Assembly: GCA_026873275.1 (NCBI GenBank)
Contig: JANTUC010000003.1
Coordinates: forward strand, 620,001 to 684,000
Reading direction: 5' to 3'
DNA: 64,000 nt
Source: Pseudopithomyces maydicus
Lineage: Eukaryota > Ascomycota > Dothideomycetes > Pleosporales > Didymosphaeriaceae
Part shown: piece by piece, positions 31,844 to 40,671 of the stretch
Position numbering within the stretch: position 1 is the stretch's first letter
How the letters are laid out: every line of letters starts with the position of its first letter
Program-made: the position numbers and the translations under genes
The notes under the pieces: generated by a model
What the model was told of the DNA's origin: nothing
Database searches by the model: none
What the model saw: only the letters and a program-made list of their open reading frames with translations

Positions 31844-33752
31844 CTATGGCCCTGCCGCCGTCAGGAAGTCGAAATCAGCGCCTTGGTTGGCTTGATTAAC
31901 TGATCTCATATACAGACCACGATAACCCCTTGTATGCAACTGACTGGCCTTGCCTATAGTCTCAGAATCGGCTTTCCTTGCTTCGATTCGTTGCTTGATG
32001 ACTTCTTCGGAAACGCAGAGTTGCAGAAATCTCCTCTCGACATCGCATTCAATTATATCGCCTGTTTTGACGATACCCAACACGGACTCAGGGTCTGCAG
32101 ATTCTGGCGATATGTGAAGAGCGATTGTGCCTCCGGCTGTCCCTGACATACGGCCATCACTCAATCGAAGCATATCTTGTATTCCCTGTTCCCCAAGTTT
32201 GCGTGGAATTGGAATTAGTCCGGCCTCGGGCATTCCTGGATTGCCGACTGGCCCAATGTTCTGTAGGACCAAGACGCTATCTGCATCGACATCTAGCTCT
32301 GGGTCATCGATCCGTTGCGCTAGGTCTGCAGAGTTTGCAAACACAACTGCTTTTCCTCTATGGCACAACAATCGCCGTTCTTTGGATGCGCTGGCTTTCA
32401 TTACTGCACCACCAGGTGACAGGTTACCCCGAAGCACCACTAGAGATGATGCTGGGTATAATGGATCCTCAAGGGAATGGATACAGTTTACTGGACTGTC
32501 TCGGGGCACGAATATTCGCGGTGCTAAATCAATCTCTTCCCCAAGTGTCTTCCCTGATACTGTCATAGCATCTAGATGTAAAAGTGGTTTAAGTTCGTGT
32601 AGCAACGCTAACATACCGCCACTATTGTGAAAGTCAGTCATGTAGTTCTCCCCACTTGGTTTTAGGTCGACTATCAGTGGCGTCTTTCTGCCAATCTCAT
32701 CGAAGGTGCTCAGATCAATAGCTCCTGCAACTTCGGGATGCCGTCCGATGATAGCCATCAAATGCACGACGGCATTTGTGGAACCACCGATTGCCTGAAG
32801 AACCGTGATCGCATTGAGGAATGATGCCTTTGAGAGGACTTGCTGCGGAGTAAGCCTCGTTGCGGCTGCTTGTACTGCGAGTTTTCCGGTCTCTTCAGCA
32901 ATCCTCAACCGTGCCGAGGACACCGCTGGTGCTGTTGCGCCTCGTATAGGCATCATACCTAGGGCGGCAAGAATACAAGCCATTGTGCTTGCTGTTCCCA
33001 TCACGCCACAAGTTCCAGCCTATATCTAGTCAGCCATAGCATTATTAGAACCAAGCCTTACTCACAGTCGGGGCCAGCTCTTCGTTGATGGCCGAGATGT
33101 CCTCCACGTCAATTGTGCCAGCACGAAACTTGGCCCAATTGTTCCTGCAATCAGTACAAGCTCCAATTCGCACTCCTCGGTGGCTTCCTGGCATCATTGG
33201 GCCTGTGACCAAATGCACAATTGGTTTGTTTGCAGAAATGCCACCCATTAACTGTGCTGGCGTGGTTTTATCACAGCCTTTAGGGTAGGCAAATCAGCTT
33301 TGGATCTACAATGTCATGAATAAATATTTACCTCCGATTAGAACGACTGCATCACACGGTTGTGCCCTCACCATCTCCTCCGTGTCCATGCTCATTAGGT
33401 TTCTCAGGAACATGCTTGTTGGACTAGCAAAACTCTCGTGCAAGCTAATTGTCGGAAATTCCATCGCAAGACCCCCGCTCAACTGCACGCCTCTTTTCGT
33501 AGCCTCTATTAATTGTGGAATATTCGCGTGGCAAGGGTTGAAGCTCGAGTACGTGTTGACAATACCGATGATAGGACGTGACAGCGCATCTTCGCTGTAC
33601 CCGAGAGCTTTGATGAAGACTTTGCGCAGGAAGAGCGAGAAGTGGGCATCACCGTAGGATGTTAGGCCTTGCCGTAGGCCAGGTGCATTGCTCGGAATGG
33701 GTGTGTTGAGATTGTAATCGGCATTCTGGGGGTGCTGTTGTTCGTCTGCCAT
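31844..33752 (-). CDS. IlvD/Edd family dehydratase, probably sugar-acid type
   Basis: Exons on the minus strand are 33752-33332, 33277-33066 and 33019-31844, giving 602 residues; introns have GTAAAT/TAAAG and GTGAGT/TATAG ends. Iron-sulfur ligand regions are GGCDKTTPAQ and IGACTDCRNNW, and the third follows as APTAGTCGVMGTASTMACIL. The family dehydrates 2,3-dihydroxy acids to 2-keto acids. The GTCxVMGTASTM form is typical of aldonate dehydratases (arabonate, xylonate, gluconate), whereas branched-chain amino-acid enzymes have CGGMYTANTM; this recollection supports a sugar-acid substrate. There is no obvious mitochondrial presequence (MADEQQHPQNADYNLNTP), which also argues against a valine/isoleucine role. 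It is head-to-head with the SDR gene across a promoter with two CGG-N7-CCG elements. Confidence 0.9.
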
Positions 33753-33869
33753 AATGATACGTCTCTCCCGTGGTGAATTATTGATGGTGAATTGGTGGTG
33801 ATCCTATTGGGCGAGTAATGTTTGACGTATTATGCATGCGTGTTGCATGCAGGCGAGGCTTAGGCTAGA

Positions 33870-33882
33870 CGGAGAAACTCCG
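33870..33882. promoter_or_regulatory. CGG-N7-CCG element
   Basis: CGGAGAAACTCCG, a perfect 5-3-5 inverted repeat in the dehydratase/SDR promoter. Confidence 0.7.
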
Positions 33883-33935
33883 CAATAACGACATCGCTTC
33901 ATGGGTGGAGAGAGCTCACGTGGATACGCGGTAGA

Positions 33936-33948
33936 CGGAGAAATCCCG
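33936..33948. promoter_or_regulatory. CGG-N7-CCG element
   Basis: CGGAGAAATCCCG, preceded by the same TAGA bases as the element 66 bp to the left. Confidence 0.7.
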
Positions 33949-34093
33949 GTGACTAAACTTACCGAAAACAACGTTAACGAGGCATGATTGATAGATGACT
34001 GCGCTATTATTTGACGTTTTTCCCATACTTCCAAACACGCTCACACCGCCTTCTATATGTTTAAACGCATTTCGAATCCTTGAAAAATTCATC

Positions 34094-34897
34094 ATGCTGG
34101 ATCTGAAAGGAAAAGTTGCATTAGTTGTTGGTCTGGGACAAGCGGGAACTGAAGGATGGGGCATTGGTGCAGCATGCGCAGTTCTCTTCAGCCGGCAAGG
34201 AGCCATTATCTTTGGCGGGAACCGTACACTAGAATCAACGACCAAGACGACACAGACGATTCACGACGAAGGCGGGGTTTGCGACATAGTCCAAACAGAT
34301 GCGACAAAATCCAACTCTATTAAAGCACTCGTAGATGCATGTCTGGAAAATCATGGGAGAATCGATATCCTCTTGTGTAATGTGGGTCAATCGCAGCCCG
34401 GCGATGCTGCAAGCATGGAAGAAGGTATTTGGGACGCACAGGTGGAACTCAATCTCAAAAGCGTGTATCTAGCATGTCACCACGTGCTACCCGTTATGGA
34501 GAAACAAGCCACTGGCGGCGCGATCGTGTGTATCTCATCTATTGCGGGAATGCGGTACATTGGCAAGCCGCAGATCGCGTACAATACAACGAAGGCTGCG
34601 ATTATGCAATTTGTCAAAGCTACAGCGGTCATGTATGCAGATAAGAACATCCGAGTAAACACTGTTGTGCCTGGGTTGATGGATACACCGTATATTAAGG
34701 GCTTGGCAGAGCGTTATGGGAAAGACTTCCAAGAATTTAAGGAAGGTAGAGACCGCCAGGTTCCGATGGGGAAGATGGGAGATGCATGGGATGTCGCAAA
34801 CGCGGCATTGTTCTTGGTAAGCGACGAGTCGAAATACATCACTGGACAAAAGATTGTTGTGGATGGGGGGATAACAGGAAGTACTGGAAGAGCTTGA
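34094..34897 (+). CDS. Short-chain dehydrogenase/reductase (SDR)
   Basis: Starting at MLDLKGKVALVVGLGQAG gives 267 residues, usual for classical SDRs; an in-frame Met 33 codons upstream adds an atypical leader. The nucleotide-binding region is GLGQAGTEGWGIGAACAV, an extended version of the Gly-rich turn. It is followed by LLCNVGQSQPGD (NNAG equivalent), the Ser in VCISSIAGMRY and the catalytic YNTTK. The end ITGQKIVVDGGITGS is typical. As the partner of a sugar-acid-type dehydratase it could oxidise the starting sugar or a deoxy-keto intermediate; this is inferred from context. The frame is intact. Confidence 0.92.
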   Translation: MLDLKGKVALVVGLGQAGTEGWGIGAACAVLFSRQGAIIFGGNRTLESTTKTTQTIHDEGGVCDIVQTDATKSNSIKALVDACLENHGRIDILLCNVGQSQPGDAASMEEGIWDAQVELNLKSVYLACHHVLPVMEKQATGGAIVCISSIAGMRYIGKPQIAYNTTKAAIMQFVKATAVMYADKNIRVNTVVPGLMDTPYIKGLAERYGKDFQEFKEGRDRQVPMGKMGDAWDVANAALFLVSDESKYITGQKIVVDGGITGSTGRA

Positions 34898-36278
34898 GAA
34901 GAAAACCTCCATGGTAAAAAGGAGCTAGCGGTGCGTTTTTCTATCGAAGAGGCGGTCTGAAATCACGATGCTATCCCTTTTTCATCTTCTGACCGTTAGA
35001 TGAGCGCAAACATGCACTACTCCCAAACAATATTATCAAAGCTTTTGTGAAAACTCACTTTCTACGATAATGATAATTCCTTTGGTAACACAATTGACGA
35101 GTGCATTGCATCTCTTATGAGATGTTTGCACATCTTGTTACGGCACCGCGGAAGAAAACGTTAGGATGATGCTCCATTGTGAGCATGTTTTCTAGTTTGG
35201 TCTATCTCTTACATTTTCTTCGCCACTCCTACCCTCGCTTCCTACTCGGCTTTACCGCCATGTCTTCAGGATCGACTTTGTGATTGGCAAGTTGGTACTT
35301 AGAGAAGCGTATGCAGTTAGGCATTTGAAAATCATGGCAGGTTTCGATGCAACCCACTGTGAACCGTACCTATCGAACGAGTATAGTACGGAGATATCGA
35401 CACTCCGTAGCATATGCCGTTATCCTATGTTGTACGTCTCGTAATACCATAGCTAAAGATCCATGCGCTGGCCTTGACATGTCTGGAGCTAGACGCACCT
35501 GCCAATTCGGCCTGTAGGCTCTCCATATGTCAACATTGGATTTAGTCGGCAAGAATAAGTGAGACAGCTACTTTGTCGCCAACCCTTTTTCAACGGTCGG
35601 TGCGCAGAGCCCCACTGTCATTTTAGCTATTGACTACTCCTGACCCCAGGAGCATCTTGTTGTTCTGTAATTCCGGTACAGTACAATGACGCCTTGGTGT
35701 TAATGCAGGATAAATAATTAGACAGGCAGACGCTGCCCGTGTGGCACAAAGTCGCGTAGCGTACATGGCCACACTGAATACTAGTATTTGAGCTATTGAA
35801 TGTGAAGATCATGGGTCCACGCGTGACGTAGAAGTCACGATACTGCACATGATCCCATTTCTCTAAAGTCGAGGTAGCATGAAGAACGCTTAAAGTAGTC
35901 GAGCGTTACTTTGTGGGACCAACAGCGGTTACATCGGAGGGAATATCACTTATTTTAAGTAAAGATCCCGGCGGAATGGCGGGGAATTGGGCTACGCAGG
36001 GTAATTAAGTGGGGCTCGGTTGAGGTGGCACCCTGCATTCGATGTTTCTTCGGGCAGATCGCCCCAGAAGAAGTCGACCAAGACTGCTTGGATTCTGAGG
36101 AATGACGTGCACCCCAAAACCAATAGTTTCCCTTTGGAGTCGGCCCGTTTATGAGTATCTATAATATAAACATGCCAACGAGGTCGAGAAAGAGACTCAA
36201 GCCACAGCTGCTACGAATCAGACACCGACAAACAACTTCACAACTACCTTCTCCAAAAAACGTACCTATCCAATCAAA
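34898..36278. other. Intergenic, no supported gene
   Basis: About 1.4 kb between the SDR gene and the small secreted protein. Only short open frames without motifs. The last part is CT/CA-rich 5' flank of the secreted protein gene. Confidence 0.55.
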
Positions 36279-36820
36279 ATGGTCTCATTCACAACTCTCC
36301 TCGCTCTTTCGGCTGGCGCGTTGGCCTCGCCTATCCTACAAACCCGTCAAATGGATATTCCCGAAAACTGGGTATGGCATGTTTCCGGCTGGGAAGCAGG
36401 TTGCGCACGCGGAGGCTGCTACTACCGCTTCAACGTATCCGTCCCTACCGTCGAAGGCCAAATCTTGGGCGTGAAGGCTCAGTGCAGCGGTACTGAGAAC
36501 GGATGGTACCGGAAGGGCAACTGGTACGAGAACTGCCAGATCCTGGAGGGTGTGAACAACGGCGTCTCTGCGAAGTTGGGCGAGAGGAAGTCGGATTACG
36601 ACGGGTCACCCGATGATGTTTTCTTGAGCTTCACACTTGGTGGTTATGAGGACAGGTGAGTAAAGAAGAAGCGAGTCCTGTATTACGAACGCCGTGCTAA
36701 CCTGACTTCATTAGGCCTACCTACAACTTCACCGGATCGCACGAGGCGATCTACAACCAATTTGTTGCACCACTTCAGGAGTTCGATGTTACACCCACCC
36801 TGGTGTCGGCTGTTGCATAA
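36279..36820 (+). CDS. Small secreted protein, four cysteines, candidate effector
   Basis: Exons are 36279-36655 and 36715-36820, giving 160 residues; the 59-bp intron has GTGAGT and TTAG ends and GCTAAC/CTGAC branch-like strings. Residues 1-17 are a clear signal peptide (MVSFTTLLALSAGALAS), followed by PILQTRQ. The mature part has four cysteines (residues 42, 47, 69 and 86), enough for two disulfides, many aromatic residues and no membrane segment. NVS and NFT are potential N-glycosylation sites. I do not recognise the family; small size, secretion and isolation next to a gene-poor gap fit an effector or cell-surface protein. No function is assigned. Confidence 0.82.
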
Positions 36821-37437
36821 ATGAACTCATACTAGCGCATTGATATAATTACCAGGAGATTGGTGTAATCTTCGTAGAATTCATGAATAATGTATTATTG
36901 TAACTCCATTTCCCATTAGATCCCCTGTGGAGCGTGAACAGAGACCGAACAAGAACCACATATTGGTGTGATGAATTTCATGTCCACCGTTGGCTCCATG
37001 GATCTGCCACGAGGCTCTAGAGCTCCAGGGAGAGCTGCCGTGACGTCACGTGCTCACGCTTCGACCTCGGGAGAGCAGGTAATGTCCCGATGTTCCGAAC
37101 CGAGGAACCGCGGCAATGATGTCATCAGCAACACTTTCAGTGGCGAACATCGTCGAAACCTGCTGCATCGTATTCACTCTGGAAACAACGTTTGCGAGAA
37201 TATTTCTCACCTAAACAGAGATACCATAGATGAGACTCATGCTCAACTAGAAATTTTTTTTGATATTCAGCAAATTAATCGAGTAAAAAAAAAACGCTTC
37301 AATCTATGATTCTAAGTAGGAAAATAAAGAAGAGGCATGACTACCTGTCCGAAGGTACTACTGAAATCTGCCGAGTTCTCTTAACCGTGGACAATAGTCA
37401 AGACTCCTTGGTATCCACCTTTTCTGTGTTGCAGCCA

Positions 37438-37680
37438 TTATATCTCATGTGCCCATCCCACCAAACGTACCCCCTTTACGATACCATCTAGCACCACATG
37501 AGTGAAATGTCGCAATTTTTCCTTTTTTGTCTTGGGTTTCATGTCCTGAAATTTTTCTTTCTTTTCTTTCTGAATAGAATCCTTGTCGTACGTGCTTTGA
37601 GCAGAAGCTGAGTCGTGCTGCTGCTCAGACGCCCCGGTTGATTCGGTTGGCAAAGTATTGTCTTTCTGTCCCGTGTTCAT
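37438..37680 (-). CDS. Possible small Lys/Glu-rich protein
   Basis: An 80-codon frame, MNTGQKDNTLPTESTGASEQ at the start, then a charged stretch (DSIQKEKKEKFQDMKPKTKKEK) and a more hydrophobic end (VVLDGIVKGVRLVGWAHEI). The division into a low-complexity N-terminus and an amphipathic C-terminus looks protein-like, but no family was recognised and it may be chance. Confidence 0.3.
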   Translation of the reverse strand: MNTGQKDNTLPTESTGASEQQHDSASAQSTYDKDSIQKEKKEKFQDMKPKTKKEKLRHFTHVVLDGIVKGVRLVGWAHEI

Positions 37681-38868
37681 GTTGTCGATTTTTGGGGGCG
37701 GTTGGAAACTTTATGCTAAAGGGAAATGTTAGATGGAATTAGAAATCTAAATATGCTTTTAGGGTCTCGCAAATACCTGAAGACTAGTGTTGTGTGTTGA
37801 GTGTTTTGAAAAAGCAGTAGCTGAATATGAGCTAACTAGGTTCAAATGCTTGGTAGGGTAAAACGCCGTCACCCCTCTTGTGACAATATAAAACGTGGCG
37901 TACAGAAAGACTAGTAGAGAGTATATGACGATTGTAATTGTTATCTTCCTGAATCTCCAAGCTGCTTCTGACGTGAGAACATCTCACTATATATGATCTG
38001 ACGATGCACTCTGCGCCACAAGCTGCGCCCCGATGGCAGAAACAAGGCCTGAAGAGATATGCCTCTCGTAGGCTTCGCTTATTTTGAAATTACCCAATAC
38101 CGTGATGATCAGCATTCGCAGGAGTGTATTTTCCGTATTAATTTAGCCTAGCATGCGACCAGCTGCTGCCTTTCACACATCACATATATCTGCCTTGTTT
38201 TGCAGATTTTTTCGTACGGCTTCATCGTTTCTTGATAGAATAACTACGTTTGGCCTATTGGCGTTGCACCATCTTCTTGCTAGGTTAACACCGGCACTCA
38301 TGATACGGTTAAGTACTACATAAATTTGGTAATCTACAATAGATACAGATATGCTACAAGATGGTTCTGATTAATCGAACTCGACATAACCGTGGTTTGG
38401 CAAAATTGCATACAACATGTGTGGTCCCTGCAATTATTAGACCCTAAAGGCAGTTTGAGTATCAGTGCAGGTTTATCAAGCAAGTCCGACATACACAGCC
38501 TCAACTAATTAGGCTGTGCGAGCTATCTTCATGCGCTTTAACAGGGCGAGTCGTTGATAATAAACCGCAGCCGAGTGTTGGCTAATGATTGGAGGAGGAA
38601 CCATGCATGCTGCTTGCCAAATCGATCTAGCCTACATCTTCCTACATAACGGCCCCATTTTCAGATTATCTTGGCAAGAAGATGAGCCACAGTCGTCATG
38701 GGCAGTATCTTGGGATTATTGTCAGTTCAATTCGAACTGGAATGTCGTTTGAACAACACTACAATCTATCACATGCGTGTGGTTGACTCTGATTAGCAAG
38801 ATCAGTGCTCAACTTCGCTTTCAAAGCACTCAGTATGAGTCAGCCCGTCTATATAGTCTTTACGTAAG

Positions 38869-38930
38869 TGACTTACGCCCGGGGCTTAGATTTACGCCCG
38901 GGCTTAGACTTGCGATCGGGCTTACATCAT
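38869..38930. repeat. Imperfect tandem repeat, about 3 x 19 bp
   Basis: Three consecutive related units around ACTTACGCCCGGGGCTTAG, TTTACGCCCGGGCTTAG and CTTGCGATCGGGCTTA. The third is diverged. No coding context. Confidence 0.6.
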
Positions 38931-40671
38931 ATACTTTCTAGGCATATCAAGATTTCGCAAAATGGTTGTTCTATCTGGAAAAGCTTTCTGGTAACGAGAG
39001 TTATAATGTAGCACTCCAGAAGGGGAAGATTTTTATAGCACAATTGTCTCTGGAGGAACATTGACAGGCGTGCACCTCGATCACATTACGACTGGGGAAG
39101 AAGGTCTTCATTCGCTTATGTTGACACTCTTAGACCTGTGTATGGTTTTCTTAAGTCATGGATGAGTGAACGCAACAACCGTGTCACGCTGATTGCTGAT
39201 GATTGTTCAGAAAGTCACCGCCAACTATGTCGCTACAGTCGTTTCTTCCATGGCGAATCACCGAATGTTGTTGCGGAGAAAGATAGTCTGAACGTCACAG
39301 ATATTCTGGCTACACAATTTCCTAGTCAAATAATTCAACCATAGCTTTCATTTAGGAACACATTTATCCTTGTAGAAAGCTTCCATACATCATTTCAAAT
39401 AAGGAAACTCTCCATAATTTGCAAATATTCGCCAGCACTGTTTTCAAACGCCTACAAATAACAATAGAACGGTAAGACGATTTCTTCGAAGACAGCTTGA
39501 CTGATCACAAAGAATTTGATGTTTCAAAAAGGAGAGTAGCACATAAATTTGGCTTTGCATTCAGCTATTCTTCGCTGATTACCGACCTAATAAATCAAGC
39601 CCAGAATCCCAATATACCAGAGTACCTGACTCTTTGCTTATTATTCCCGGAGTAATTCCGAGCTTTGAGTGACTATTGCAAGGGCTTTTGCCATGAATAA
39701 AAAGCTCTTTTTCGCCCGGTGCCACTATAACCCAGCTATAACTTTTTACCTTCGCCTAGATAAGCGGAAAAATAGTACGTAGCCTTTACAATTTCCTCCG
39801 TTGCGGAGAAGGCTTCCGCTATCGAGTCTTCGTCTAGGAGAGACTTGAGATGTATGATTTATTTCGCAGGCATGGGACCCCTCTTCAGCTCAATCGTCAC
39901 AGATTTTGGATTCAGGTTGCGCGGTCTGGGTCCAGGCAGAGAGCTTGTTGTGTAGATGTTCAAGGATCTTACCAGACACAACAAAGTGTCAATCCTATTT
40001 GATATGCGTCTAACCAGCTGGGGATAAGAAATGCTTTCTTGTGTTATTACTATTGATTTTGCCTATTGGCTGTTAAATATCATCTACAAACGGTGGTAGG
40101 TCAGGTAAGCGTGTATTGCAAACTGCAATTCAGTACGTGACGTTCTTTGATATGCAACACGCTATATATATAGCATATTTTTTGTTCTTTATGTGTATCA
40201 ATATTGTTACATTCGAGAAATGATTCAAGGGGACAACCAAGCAGAGACGTAAGTTTAGAAACTCGTTGACACATTCTTGCACATAACTAGCGATTCGTTG
40301 ATAGTCAACTAAGGTTTCTGGCTGATGCAAACGCGCTAGGTTGCCATTTTACTATTAAGACCCCGCGACTGGCCGGGCTCACTTGGAGCGTAACATGTGG
40401 ATATTTTCCCACCTGCACGTGTGGCAGAATTGATGCTCACACAACGAGGCTATTGTTTGTCATTCACTCGCCACAACAACCAACTTTCGGCGTCACTGCC
40501 AAATTAGTGAAGGACCACGTGCGTTTTCACTTGGCTGTCTTTGCTGCCTTTTCACCTTGCGCAACTCGAACCTCTTTACTCCTCACCCCACACACCACAT
40601 CCGCTCCCTCCGCGACTGTGTAAAGTCGCAGAATTAACAGACTGCAGGATCCACACTTTTAAAGGCATAAG

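Larger units (their letters stand above)
33753..34093. promoter_or_regulatory. Divergent dehydratase/SDR promoter
   Basis: 341 bp between the two starts. It carries a direct repeat of TAGACGGAGAAA whose copies include the two CGG-N7-CCG elements, 66 bp apart. Confidence 0.7.
36821..40671. other. Gene-poor, AT-richer 3.8-kb gap
   Basis: No confident gene. It contains a possible small basic ORF at 37438-37680 (minus), a short imperfect tandem repeat at 38869-38930, and an open stretch near 39063-39344 ending in TDILATQFPSQIIQP without start or splice support, which could be a decayed gene remnant. Promoter-like pyrimidine tracts for the next gene lie after about 40500. Confidence 0.6.
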
